From positions 1,834,001 through 1,898,000 of the forward strand of contig JAWNZC010000470.1 in assembly GCA_035771165.1 (NCBI GenBank): DNA of 64,000 nt. Direction: 5' to 3'. Each line of letters begins with the position of its first letter. Positions within the stretch are counted from its first letter, which is position 1. The stretch comes from Paragorgia papillata (lineage: Eukaryota > Cnidaria > Anthozoa > Scleralcyonacea > Coralliidae). The translations under genes and the position numbers were made by a program. Shown here in pieces: positions 15,201 through 30,200 of this stretch. The notes beneath the pieces were generated by a model. The model was not told the DNA's origin, did not search any database, and saw nothing but the letters and a program-made list of their open reading frames with translations.

Positions 15201-18200
15201 CAGGTTGTACCATTTCCATAAAATCCAGTGTCACAAGTGCAAAGAAATGATCCTCCTGTATTTATACATGTGGCGTTTTTATGACATTTAGCAAATCTTG
15301 ATTTACATTCATCAGTATCTGTTCAAACAATAAATCTCATTAATTTATTTAATAGTAGCATATTATTCCATAAGTATACAACAAAACAAACATAATAAAT
15401 TTAAGTTCTTTATTCTATGCGTCGAGATCTTAATGTAGAAAGAAAAAAGAACAACAACGACTTTATTTTACGTTTCATACAAAACAATATTTAAAATATC
15501 TATTTTCTACACCCGCTGCATAATTTGTTAAGTGTATTCTGTACGTACCGTTGCAAACTACACCATTTCCTGAGTAACCAACATTACATTTACAAATAAA
15601 ACTGCTATTGGTGTTGATACATTGAGAGTTATACCCACAATTGTCCAAACCAAGGAGACATTCGTTAATATCTACGATAAATAACAAGCTAAAGTGATTC
15701 AAGAAGCTTATTGTAAAACAAGTATTACGTAAAAAAGAACTTAAAAAAAGAACTAGAGTAAACAAAGTGTACAACAGAACAAAGATAATAAATTTAAGTT
15801 CTATATTCCATGCGTTAAGATTTTAATAAAAAAGGAAAAAAGAACAATGACGACTTTATTTCACGATTCATACAAAACAATATTTAAAATATATATCTAT
15901 ATATATCTGCATAATTTGTAATGTGTATGCTGTACGTACCGTTGCAAACTACACCATTTCCTGAGTAACCAACATTACATTTGCAAATAAAACTGCTATT
16001 GGTGTTGATACATTGAGAGTTATTCCCACAGTTAGCCAAATCAAGGAGACATTCGTTAATATCTACGATAAATAACAAGCTAAAGTGATTCAAGAAGCTC
16101 ATTGTAAAACAAGTATTGCGTAAAAAAAAGCTTAAAAATAGAACTAGAGTAAAAAAAGTGTACAACAGAACAAAGATAATAAATTTAAGTTGTATATTTT
16201 ATGCGTTAAGATCTTAATAAAAAAAGGAAAAAAGAACAATAACGACTTTATTTCGCGATTCATACAAAACAATATTTAAAATATATATCTATATATATAT
16301 ATATATGCATAATTTGTAATGTGTATGCTGTACGTACCGTTGCAAACTACACCATTTCCTGAGTAGCCAACATTACATTTACAAATAAAACTGCTATTGG
16401 TGTTGATACATTGAGAGTTATTCCCACAGTTATCCAAACCAAGGAGACATTCGTTAATATCTACGATAAATAACAAGCTAATGTGATTCGACACGTCAGT
16501 ATATGGTAAAACAAATTCTAAGTAAGATATAAATTAATAATAAAACCAGAATATGAAAGAAAAAGGTCAGGGTTAAAAAACAAAACAAACAGAAGAAATT
16601 GAAGTTTTCGATTCTATGCGTTAATAAATGAAAATAATTATTATAATTCTTTCATGAGACAAAGTGAACAATATACAAATTATTAGCATCATAATGTACC
16701 TGGTAAATTACATCGGACGCCGGCATCTTCACTGTGCCCACAGTTATGTATACCCCAGCCTCGATGACGACATTTGAATAAGTTATGTTCACTTCCTGTA
16801 CAATCAACGTCATCTAACCATATTGTTCCAGTACCATCCGGAACATCACGACCTTGAAGAGCTGCTTTAGCTCCTGGGAAGCCAAGTTGTCGACAAACCA
16901 CGTTAGCATCATTCAAGTCCCACTTGTCATCACAAAGTGTTCCCCAATTTCCATTGTAAAATATTTCAACACGTCCAGTCCCAGATTTGACGAGTGGTCC
17001 TTGCAATCGAATTGCTATTTCTAAATAAAAGAGTCAAATTGGAATTTTTTTCCATTGGAAATCGTTTTTGTTAAACATCATGCTGCCCTGTTTTTCGCAT
17101 TTAATTGAAATACATCTAGAGGTGAAATAATGTAAAATATATTAAAAGTGTATGACAGTGACTTAAAATTTAAAACAGTCGGCGATTTGGACTGAAGTAC
17201 TGTAACCTTAATCAGAAAATTGCATCCTAACATAACAGCTTATGTATAGCCATAGCAGTAAAGTTATGAAAAAATATGGAGAAACTACAAATTAAAGATA
17301 TTCTTATGTATAGCCATAGCAGTAAAGTTTTGAAAAAATATGGAGAAACTACAAATTAAAGATATTTGTATAAACAATTGTTAAATACGTGTAAAGAGTC
17401 TACATCAGGACTTCAGTCAAAAGGTCAAACGTTCTAAATTTTAAGCGAGTTTGAAACTTTTTATAATCTTTTCATTTTTGGAAAGTTTCCATGCAACTAT
17501 TATAATCGTGAAGTCATATGGAGTAGGAAAGTTCGTTTAAATAGAATAACAAGAATTGTTTATACGTTATTGATACCAAGAAATTTGCAAGAATAAAACA
17601 AAATTAAGAAAAACTAGTTTACCTTCACAGATTGTACCATTTCCGAAAAATCCACTGTCACAATTGCAAAGAAATGATCCTCCTGTATTTATACATGTGG
17701 CGTTTTGATGACATTTGGCAATTCCTGATTTACATTCGTCAATATCTGTTTAAACATTAAATCTTATTAAATAAATTTTTCACGGTAGCATACCATTTGA
17801 CAAATACCGATAGACACCAAAAGAAACTGGAGTATCTTATGGTAATGAACAAAAAGGCAAATGGCTTAATTTTTGTAGCGTCCACTATAATTCACAATTC
17901 AAACCATAATATTTCATCTAATAAAAGCTTTAAACATAATGAATGCACGCTACGAAAAAACAGGAAAGTTCTAAACATTGACTATATGTTAACTTACCAT
18001 TACAAATAGTACCATTTCCATAATAGCCTGAATTACATTTGCATAAAAAATTTCCCATAGTGTTGATACATTGCGTATTGTTATGGCAATCATGCGATCT
18101 TGATATACATTCGTCAAGATCTAATAGAGAAAAAGCAAACTTTGCTTTACGATTGATACAAAACAATATTTAAAATATCTATTTTTTACACCCGCTGCAT

Positions 18201-21200
18201 AATGTGTGCTGTACGTACCGTTACAAACTACACCATTTCCTGAGTAACCAACATTACATTTGCAAATAAAACTGCTATTGGTGTTGATACATTGAGAATT
18301 ATTCCCACAGTTGTCCAAACCAAGGAGACATTCGTTAATATCTACGAAAAATATCAAGCTAATGAGACTCGACAGGCCAGTATATGGTAAAACAAATTCT
18401 AAGTAAAATATAAATTAATAATAAAACCAGAATATAAAAGAAAAACTTTAGGGTTAAAAAATAAAACAAAGTTTTCTATTCTATGCGTTAATAAGAGAAA
18501 ATAATTATTATAATTCTTTCATGAGACAAAGTAAACAATATACAAATTATAAGTATGACAATGTACCTTGTAAATTACATCGGACGCCGGCATCTTCATT
18601 GTGCCCACAGTTATGTATACCCCATCCTCGATGACGACATTTGAATAAGTTATGTTCACTTCCTGTACAATCAACGTCATCTAACCATATTGTTCCAGTA
18701 CCATCCGGAACATCACGACCTTGAAGAGCTGCTTTAGCTCCTGGGAAGCCAAGTTGTCGACAAACCACGTTAGCATCATTCAAGTCCCACTTGTCATCAC
18801 AAACTGTTCCCCAATTCCCATTGTAAAGTATTTCAACACGTCCAGTCCCAGATTTGATGAGTGGTCCTTGCAATCGAATTGCTACTTCTAAATAAAAGAG
18901 TCAAATTGGAATATTTGCCATTGGAAATCATTTTTGTTTAATACCATGCTGCCCTATTTTTCACATTTAATTGAATACATCTAGACGTGAAATAGTGTAA
19001 AAAATATTAAAAGTGTATGACAGTGATATCAGAAAATTGTGCCCCAACATAAGTATTTAGCCATAGCAGTAGTGAAACTACAAAAGATATTTGTATAAGC
19101 AATTGTTAAATACGTGTAAAGATTCTACATCAGGATTTCAGCCAAAATGTCAAACGTTCTAAATTTTAAGCCAGTTTAAAAGTCTCTTTTAATCTTTCAG
19201 CTTATTTTTGGAAAGTTTGCATGCAACTATTATTTTCGTGAAGTGATATGGAGAGGGAAAGTTCGTTTAAATAGAATAACAAGAATTGTTATGTTTCTTA
19301 TATCAAGGAAGTTGCAAGAATAAAACAAAATTAAGAAAAATTAGTTTACCTTCACAGATTGTACCATTTCCGAAAAATCCATTGTCACAAGTGCAAAGAA
19401 ATGATCCTGCTGTATTTATACATGTGGCGTTTTGATGACATTTGGCAATTCCTGATTTACATTCGTCAATATCTGTTTAAACATTAAATCTTATTAAATA
19501 ATTTTTTTCACGGTAGCATACCATTTGACAAATACCGATAGACACCAAAAGAAACTGGAGTATCTTTTGGTAATTGAACAAAAAGGCAAATGGCTTAATT
19601 TCGTAGCGTCCACTATAATTCACAATTCAAACCATAATATTTCATCTAATAAAAGCTTTAAACATAATGAATACACGCTACGAAAAAACAGGAAAGTTCT
19701 AAACATTGACTATATCTTAACTTACCATTACAAATAGTACCATTTCCATAATAGCCTGAATTACATTTGCATAAAAAACTTCCCATAGTGTTGATACATT
19801 GCGTATTGTTATGGCAATCATGCGATCTTGATATACATTCGTCAAGATCTAATAGAGAAAAAACAAACTTTGCTTTACGATTGATACAAAACAATATTTA
19901 AAATATCTATTTTTTACACCCGCTGCATAATGTGTGCTGTACGTACCGTTACAAACTACACCATTTCCTGAGTAACCAACATTACATTTGCAAATAAAAC
20001 TGCTATTGGTGTTGATACATTGAGAATTATTCCCACAGTTGTCCAAACCAAGGAGACATTCGTTAATATCTACGAAAAATATCAAGCTAATGTGACTCGA
20101 CAGGCCAGTATATAGTAAAACAAATTCTAAGTAAAATATAAATTAATAATAAAACCAGAATATAAAAGAAAAACTTTAGGGTTAAAAAATAAAACAAAGT
20201 TTTCTATTCTATGCGTTAATAAGAGAAAATAATTATTATAATTCTTTCATGAGACAAAGTAAACAATATACAAATTATAAGCATGATAATGTACCTGGTA
20301 AATTACATCGGACGCCGGCATCTTCATTGTGCCCACAGTTATGTATACCCCATCCTCGATGACGACATTTGAATAAGTTATGTTCACTTCCTGTACAAAC
20401 AACGTCATCTAACCATATTGTTCCAGTACCATCCGGAACATCACGACCTTGAAGAGGTGCTTTAGCTCCTGGGAAGCCAAGTTGCCGACAAACCACAATA
20501 GCATCATTCAAGTCCCAGTTGTCATCACAAACTGTTCCCCAATTACCATTGTAAAGTATTTCAACACGTCCAGTCCCAGATTTGACGAGTGCTCCTTGCA
20601 ATCGAATTGCTACTTCTAAATAAAAGAGTCAAATTGGAATATTTGCCATTGGAAATCATTTTTGTTTAACACCATGCTGCCCTGTTTTTCACATTTAATT
20701 GAATACATCTAGACGTGAAATAGTGTAAAAAATATTAAAAGTGTATGACAGTGATATCAGAAAATTGTGCCCCAACATAAGTATTTAGCCATAGCAGTAG
20801 TGAAACTACAAAAGATATTTGTATAAGCAATTGTTAAATATGTGTAAAGATTCCACATCAGGATTTCAGCCAAAATGTCAAACGTTCTAAATTTTAAGCC
20901 AGTTTAAAAGTCTCTTTTAATCTTTCAGCTTATTTTTGGAAAGTTTGCATGCAACTATTATTTTCGTGAAGTGATATGGAGAGGGAAAGTTCGTTTAAAT
21001 AGAATAACAAGAATTGTTATGTTTCTTATATCAAGGAAGTTGCAAGAATAAAACAAAATTAAGAAAAATTAGTTTACCTTCACAGATTGTACCATTTCCG
21101 AAAAATCCATTGTCACAAGTGCAAAGAAATGATCCTGCTGTATTTATACATGTGGCGTTTTGATGACATTTGGCAATTCCTGATTTACATTCGTCAATAT

Positions 21201-24200
21201 CTGTTTAAACATTAAATCTTATTAAATAATTTTTTTCACGGTAGCATACCATTTGACAAATACCGATAGACACCAAAAGAAACTGGAGTATCTTTTGGTA
21301 ATTGAACAAAAAGGCAAATGGCTTAATTTCGTAGCGTCCACTATAATTCACAATTCAAACCATAATATTTCATCTAATAAAAGCTTTAAACATAATGAAT
21401 GCACGCTACGAAAAAACAGGAAAGTTCTAAACATTGACTATATGTTAACTTACCATTACAAATAGTACCATTTCCATAATAGCCTGAATTACATTTGCAT
21501 AAAAAATTTCCCATAGTGTTGATACATTGCGTATTGTTATGGCAATCATGCGATCTTGATATACATTCGTCAAGATCTAATAGAGAAAAAACAAACTTTG
21601 CTTTACGATTGATACAAAACAATATTTAAAATATCTATTTTTTACACCCGCTGCATAATGTGTGCTGTACGTACCGTTACAAACTACACCATTTCCTGAG
21701 TAACCAACATTACATTTGCAAATAAAACTGCTATTGGTGTTGATACATTGAGAATTATTCCCACAGTTGTCCAAACCAAGGAGACATTCGTTAATATCTA
21801 CGAAAAATATCAAGCTAATGTGACTCGACAGGCCAGTATATGGTAAAACAAATTCTAAGTAAAATATAAATTAATAATAAAACCAGAATATAAAGGAAAA
21901 ACTTTAGGGTTAAAAAATAAAACAAAGTTTTCTATTCTATGCGTTAATAAGAGAAAATAATTATTATAATTCTTTCATGAGACAAAGTAAACAATATACA
22001 AATTATAAGTATGACAATGTACCTGGTAAATTACATCGGACGCCGGCATCTTCATTGTGCCCACAGTTATGTATACCCCATCCTCGATTACGACATTTTA
22101 CTAAGTTATCTTCACTTCCTGTACAATCAACGTCATCTAACCATATTGTTCCAGTACCATCCGGAACATCACGACCTTGAAGAGCTGCTTTAGCTCCTGG
22201 GAAGCCAAGTTGTCGACAAACCACGTTAGCATCATTCAAGTCCCACTTGTCATCACAAACTGTTCCCCAATTCCCATTGTAAAGTATTTCAACACGTCCA
22301 GTCCCAGATTTGACGAGTGGTCCTTGCAATCGAATTGCTACTTCTAAATAAAAGAGTCAAATTGGAATATTTGCCATTGGAAATCATTTTTGTTTAATAC
22401 CATGCTGCCCTATTTTTCACATTTAATTGAATACATCTAGACGTGAAATAGTGTAAAAAATATTAAAAGTGTATGACAGTGATATCAGAAAATTGTGCCC
22501 CAACATAAGTACTTAGCCATAGCGGTAGTGAAACTACAAAAGATATTTGTATAAACAATTGTTAAATACGTGTAAAGAGTCTACATCAGGATTTCAGCCA
22601 AAATGTCAAACGTTCTAAATTTTAAGCCAGTTTAAAAGTCTCTTTTAATCTTTCAGCTTATTTTGGAAAGTTTGCATGCAACTATTATTTTCGTGAAGTG
22701 ATATGGAGAGGGAAAGTTCGTTTAAATAGAATAACAAGAATTGTTATGTTTCTTATATCAAGGAAGTTGCAAGAATAAAACAAAATTAAGAAAAATTAGT
22801 TTACCTTCACAGATTGTACCATTTCCGAAAAATCCATTGTCACAAGTGCAAAGGAATGATCCTCCTGTATTTATACATGTGGCGTTTTGATGACATTTGG
22901 CAATTCCTGATTTACATTCGTCAATATCTGTTTAAACATTAAATCTTATTAAATAATTCTTTCACGGTAGCATACTATTTGACAAATACGAATACTCACC
23001 AAAAGAAACTGGAATATCGTATGGTAATTCAACAAAAAGGCAAATGGCTTAATTTTTGTAGCGTCGACTATAATTCACAATTCAAACCCTAATATTTCAT
23101 GTAATAAAAGCTTTAAACATAAAAATGCACGCTACGAAAAACAGGAAAGTTCTAAACGTTGACTATGTTAACTTACCATTACAAAAAGTACCATTTCCAT
23201 AATAGCCTGAATTACATTTGCATAGAAAACTTCCCATAGTGTTGATACATTGCGCATTGTTATGGCAATTATGCGATCTTGATGTACATTCGTCGAAATC
23301 TAAATATTGAATGAAAAAAAGAACAGCTTTACTTAACTTTACGATTCATACAAAACATTATTTAAAATATCTGTATTTTATGGACCTGCTGCATAATGTA
23401 TGCTGTACGTACCGCTACAAACTACACCATTTCCTGAGTAACCAACATTACATTTGCAAGAAAAACTGCTATTTGTGTTGATACATTGAGAGTTATTCCC
23501 ACAGTTGTCCAAACCAAGGAGACATTCGTTAATATCTACGATAAATAACAAGCTAAGGTGACTCGACAGAACAGTATCTGGTAAAACAAATTCTAAGAAA
23601 AATATAAATTAATAATAAAACCAGAATATAAGAAAACGTCTGGGGTTAAAAAATAAAACAAACAGATCAAGAAATTGAAGTTTTCTATTCTATGCGTTAA
23701 TAAGAGAAAATAATTATTATAATTCTTTCATAAGACAAAGTAAACAATATACAAATTATAAGCATGATGTACCTGGTAAATTACATCGGACGCCGGCATC
23801 TTCATTGTGCCCACAGTTATGTACGCCCCATCCTCGATGACGACATTTGACTAAGTTCTGTTCACTTCCTGTACAATCAACGTCATCTAACCATATTGTT
23901 CCAGTACCATCCGGAACATCACGACCTTGAAGAGCTGCTTTAGCTCCTGGGAAGCCAAGTTGTCTACAAACCACAATAGCATCATTCAAGCCCCAGTTGT
24001 CATCACAAACAGTCCCCCAATTTCCATTGTAAAGTATTTCAACACGTCCACTGCCAGATTTAACGAGTGGTCCTTGCAATCGGATTGCTATTTCTAAATA
24101 AAAGAGTCAAATTGGAATATTTGCCATTGGAAATCATTTTTGTTTAACACCACGCTGCCCTGTTCACCCTTACAAAAATTCCGCATGATTTCACATGTGA

Positions 24201-27200
24201 TCACATGTGGAATATTCACATGTGATCACACGTTCCAAAAACACATGTGGAATATCCACATGTGAATTTTCACATGTGATCACATGTGAAGATTTCACAT
24301 GTGATCACACGTTCCAAAAACAATCGTTCAAAAACATGTTTCAAATGGAATTCCAATGTGATCACATGCGGAATGTCGACATGCATCATGCATGTGGGTA
24401 GCACTCCGCATAAAAAAGAAACAACTGCATATAGTTAAATAAATTTTATTATACAAAAATTCTACAAATCAATAAAATAAAGCTGCTATAATTTTCTTTT
24501 CACTAACATCATCTTTCCATGATGCGAAGTAATCTATTTGAACTAATTAAAACATTTGTGGGATTCACCATGTACAGTATGTATTTTAGTCGATCTGACT
24601 CATCTGAGCTTTTGGCCCATTTAGCTCGAGTCATTAATTCAGCATTTCTTTTTAAAAAACTGTCCGAAGGTGGACCTGAACTAAACAGTGCGAAAACCCA
24701 GAAATAATGCAAATATAGACATGGTGAATTCCAAAAAAGCTTATCTTAAGTATAAAGATTAAAATATTGTAGTCTATATAAATAGGTGCATAAATACATG
24801 TGCATAATACATGGATTTCATTTAGAGTTTTTAGTAAAAAATAAGGTACACTATAGTTCAAAAGATTAACAAACCACGAACTTACATTAACCAACATTAA
24901 TCTACAAGCCTTAAGTGCTTATTATAATCACACAAAAGTGTGTAGAACCCCTTGCATTTAATTCAGGCATAATAGGTAACAAAATGAAATAATTTTAGAG
25001 TATTGATTTCCTAGTGAATAAGGAAATTATACTTTCTTGCCTCCATGATGGAATTAAATGCAGTCATTTTTAAAACACCCCATAAAAATTGAAATGCTAG
25101 GTTGGGTCTAACCTCATAAATGTCCTAAAATATCTACATCTGTTCCAATTATATTTTTCTTGCCTCCATGGCATTTCTCTCATCTTTACACTTTTGCACC
25201 ATTGACACTTTGAACAAGGCTGCAGTGGCACTTGGGAACCTTTTATGGACTTCAGCTAAATAGAAAATAGATACAAATATGATATCAAAATCAACATCCG
25301 CTTGGCTTAAATACGTACTGATATTTTAATATTGCTCAAAAAATTATATTATTATAAAGTGTTAAGTATACTGCACTTATTATTGTCAGCTCATTACTAG
25401 AAATGAGCTATTTAATCGAAAACTAATCTGCAAAGCCATATACCTGTACATGTAATCAGCCAATTTGCAATAATCGATAATCAGCTGATTATGGATAATA
25501 ATTAATACATTAACTCTTTACACATGGAGCTAATGTGAACCCAAAATATGCAATGAATGTGTATACATGTAGTATTCACCATGAGCCATTCTCTTTTCAC
25601 TCTGCTAGCAAAAACCTTGATTTCTGTTATATTTCCAAAATATTGTATGCTCCTTGCAACCCATGACACATTGAAAAAAACTGTGCAGGGATTGGTAACA
25701 AACAACATATTATTGAAATCACTAGAGTGGTAAATTGGAAATTCGGAAATCGATTTGGATGAATGTACCACGTGATGCGAAATTAATCATCACGTGATAA
25801 ATCTGTGAGCATTCATTGGATAACATTAAAAATGTTGATCATTTCGCATGTGCATTCATTTCGCATCACGTGGTACATTCAAATGGACCTCCAATGTTCG
25901 TTTTCGATCCGACAATTTACCACTCTAGTGGTTTCGACAATATCAATAAGCACTACTGTATATGCCAATTAATCGGCCTATTTATCTTTATAAATAAATT
26001 AGCCATTAATCTGCTTCAGTAATCGACAATTTTTGTAATCACTCATCTCTACTCATTACTTTCATGACTGCTAGTAATAGTACACTACTAGAAGTTAATA
26101 TTGCAAGGCCTTTTACCAAAATATATAAAGAATATAACACAGTGACATAAAGATATGAATTCTACTTGAGTTGGGAAAAGGATATTAAATTACAAAAGAG
26201 CATAGCAAATTTATTTAGTGAAATTGGTTTTCATCACCGTGTCATTTTCTTTTTAGAATCTAGATTGAATGCAAAAAGTAGTCGGCAACAATAAGGATCT
26301 GCAGGGTCTGGTTGTACGAAGCCTGTATAGCGAATAAAATTTAAGTTCACTTGTTCAAAGCATGTATGGCACACTATCTATCCACCGGATAAGCTATCCA
26401 GGCTTTGTATAACCAGGCCCTGTAGGGTAACTTTTATTATTGTATTCTTGGTTTTATTTTTTAATTGTTATTTAGGCCACACTTTTTTTTTTGTTGGATT
26501 ACGGATTTCCCGACCTTCTATTTTTAAAAACCAGAAAAAAAATTAAAATGCCGCCCATCAGTTTTCGTGTGTTGTCTTTTTCTCATCCGACCATATTTTG
26601 GATAATATTAGTATTTTTTCCCGAGCAAAACGCCCAAAAAATATAAAATGAAGAACAACGTGCGGGAATAAAGTCAGGCTGACGTGCAGGCTAAACCTTC
26701 AACACGCAATTGTCACGCATGGCCACGCCACGTGACCGTGCGCGTGAAACATGCAGTCACAGTGGAAACATGGCCGAAGGAGGCGATGTTTACTTCACTG
26801 TTGACATACAGTATTAAAGACCAGTATTATGAAAAGACAGTATAGTAGATTTTAATACATTGATGGAGTTTCAAATTTGTTTTAATGCTGCATGCAATAT
26901 TATACCTGTTGAATTTGTTTTATAATCCTATACTCTGACTTTGGACGTACATGTCACTGTGGTATTAGTCTATGTATAGATATTGGACAATTCTTTCTTT
27001 TCTTTTTTTTTTCTTTTTTGCCCTCCCGCCTTTTAATATTGGTGAGCAAAATCCGTAATCCAACAAATAAAAAAAGCGTGGCCTTAAGGGTGAAAAGCTT
27101 CTCATACATGTAGATTTTTTAACATAAATTGGAATTCATGACAGCAATACACTTTTATTATAAATGCCTAAACCAAAATATATTGCTCTGATAAAGTGCC

Positions 27201-30200
27201 CCTGCTATTTGGGGATTACTGTGAGCCCCCCTAATGAAGCTGCGCACATGGTGCATAGCCAACCTCGTACCCAGGGCCATTTGTAGGGAACTAGGCCAAG
27301 ATGGCGGGAACAAATGGCCCTGGTGGAGGCCAGGCTATCTCAGCCTCTGATTGGTCAAGAGCTTATGGCGTAAATCAGACGGTTTGATTTTTGTATTATT
27401 TATTTTTTTAATTGTATTTTGACCCTGTCGGTTGTTCCTGCACACGGCACGGGAAATTATATTTTAAACCATGCAATAATTAGGTGTAATTAGGTATAAT
27501 TACTGTGTAAAGAACTGAGTTCTAGTTAATAAAATGCGCAATATACTGCGCATTTTGAGCTAGCCTCCACCAGGGCCATTTGTTCCCGCCATTTTGTTTT
27601 ATTCGCCATCTTGGCCCAGTTCCCTACAAATGGCCCTGGGTACGAGGTTGGGTGCATGGCAACATCCTGAACAATTTTAACTCAAAAAACAATAATTTGC
27701 ACTATATATAACTAACAATATTCACTGTGCTTACCGTTGGCATACTTGACACGATTTAAATAAGCCTTCCATTCTACTTTGGATCGTTTAACTTCTGGAT
27801 TTCAGAACAAAACCATACCTTCCTTTAGTTCCTTGTTCGGGTCATTGTCGTCTTTGTCGATAGCGAATTGTTAGGAACAAACTCCTCTGGGCGTCAAGAC
27901 GCTTGTCTGAGTTTAATAGTCGCCATCCAATAAACGAGTACGTACTTCATCGTATAATAAAGCTTGAAGCAAACCTACTTCGAATAACTTTTTAGAAAGA
28001 TATAAACTCCTAGCAAACGTAAAAGCAATGAACTGAATAATGACTAAAATATGACGCTAATGCTCAGACTCAAAGTTTGCCGCGGACCCAGTCACGTGAG
28101 AGAAACTATTGTCATGCTTTGTAAAAAAACAATGTCAAAATTATTTTATTGGGAATGCTGCGTGGCGAAAATAAGCAAAACAAACTTAATTTTTAATCTT
28201 GAGATATTAAGATTTTAATCTTGAGTAGATTAAGCAAATAATATAAATGCTTGTTCGATTACTCGTGAATTCTCACTACCCGATGTCGTGCAAAATGGAC
28301 CTAAAAGACCGCAGGCTCACAAATAAACCATCAACCACTGATCTATATAGATCAGTGCCATCAACATTCAATCACTTAACAGACGAGATGGAAACAAAGA
28401 CATGATTATCCCTAGCCTTTTTCAAAGATCTTGTCCAGGAGGACAGATGTTTGACTGCTCTGAAAGTATGGATCCTATACAAGACAAACGTAACCTTTGT
28501 TGGTGCATCATATTAAATTGAATGTTGGTGCAACATAATTAAAGAGAAGTAAAAATAACGATAAAATGTTCAACAAATATATTTCAATGACTTTGATATT
28601 TCAAATTGATAGAAATCAAGGTAATGCAGTCATTTTATTGATTTCTATTTTTGGTGTTTTAAATGGAGCCTGTTTTGCAATAGATTGTGTTTAGACCTTG
28701 GAATCAAAATTGTTTTAAATCCATGAGCTTTAATTGGCACAGTATTATGGTAGATTGTGGTAGTACAACCAGCTTTATTCAGAAAATGCAATTATTTGAT
28801 GTTTAGTTAACCGGTTTCTTTAATCTGCTGAAAAAATATTGTTGGTAGTTGTTTAGATGCTGTACTGGTGATATACAATATTGTTGGTGTACTGCATATC
28901 GATCAGTATTGAAATTCCTGTACAACCCAGCTTTATTCAGGCAATTCAATTATTTGATATTTTAATTTAGTTATTTATGTTACCCATTCCTGCAGAGGCT
29001 GGCCTTAACCGGTCCTTTGCTGAAAAAATATGGTTGGTACTGGTGCTGTACTGGTATACAATATTGTTGGTGTACTGAATATCAGTATTGAAATTCTTGT
29101 ACAACCCAGCTTCATTTAGACAATGCAATTATTTGATGTTTAATTAGTTAAGTTACCCATTCCTGCTGGGACTGTCCTTAACCGGTCTCTTTATGCTGTA
29201 CTGGTATACAATATTGTTGGCTTACTGAATATCAGTATTGATTATGTTTATTTTTTTCTGCTGAAAAAAATTGTCTGACCGTTAGCCAGAATAAAATTAT
29301 ATTATGGCTGTTAGAGGAAATAACTATCATGTGAGATCTTGCTTACCGCGCTTGAGCATAGGGAGGGAAACTGAACAAATACTTATATGTGATGTGTCCA
29401 GTGTATAATTCCATGTAATTTCATTTCATAATTTTAGCTGTTTTTTGTGTTTATGGCAAATAATGTGGAAGCATCAGTGATCACATATTAAATATTGACT
29501 CACATGTTACAGTTCACATGTGAAACCTTTACTCACTTGTTATCACAATAAGTATATTCTCATGTGAGCACATGTGAATCTATTTCACATGTTAAAATTC
29601 CACATGTGATCACACGTGTGAAAGTATGTGGAATTTTTGTAAGGGGACTGATATCAGAAAATTGTGCACCAACATAAGTATGTAGCCATAGCAGTAAAGT
29701 TATAAAAAAATATGGAGAAACTACAAATTAAAGATATTTGTATAAACAATTGTTAAAAACGTGTAAAGAATTCACATCAGGATTTCAGTCAAACGGTCAA
29801 ACGTTCTAAATTTTAAGCTGGTTTGAAGTTTATTTAATCTTTTTATTTTTGGAAAGTTTTCAATTCATGCAACTAGTATATTCGTGAAATGATATGGAGA
29901 AAGAAAGTTCGTTTAAATATAGAACAAGAATTGCTACGTTAGGCCACACGTTTATTTAATCTAAGAAGATATGCAAGATATGCAAGATGGCGGATGTGAT
30001 GTCTAATTTAGGTGCTGGTACTAATGCGATAAATTCTAGTGAACAAGATCGAAATTACGTGGAAACAGATGTTGAAAACCTTTCTCCAAAACCCGAGAAG
30101 ATTGTGGCGTTAAAAAGAAACGAATCTGACATGATTTTAGACAGAAATGCGAGCGAATTACGATTTATCAAAGATGACTCTATCGCTATTTTGAAAATTG

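Larger units (their letters stand above)
17020..24093. repeat. Tandem SRCR-B-A-C units, about 1.73-1.87 kb each
   Basis: Successive SRCR exon starts are at 24093, 22343, 20615, 18887 and 17020, giving steps of 1750, 1728, 1728 and 1867. Exon and intron sequence are both near-identical between units, which marks recent duplication or gene conversion. Confidence 0.9.
24167..29645. mobile_element. Large TIR element with TCACATGTGA subterminal palindromes
   Basis: The ends are inverted: CCCTTACAAAAATTCC at 24167 and its complement ending at 29645. About 150 bp inside each end is packed with TCACATGTGATCACATGTG-like palindromes, as in subterminal transposase-binding regions. The interior holds four smaller MITE-like elements, a 180-bp tandem repeat and minus-strand exon-like fragments. 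No matching target duplication is visible. Against the paralogous intron about 75 bp of target is missing. Superfamily not assigned. Confidence 0.7.

Noticed and set aside
24180..24320. CRISPR-like array in the TCACATGTG repeats
   Set aside because: Repeats are palindromic, irregularly spaced and at the termini of a TIR element in an animal genome.
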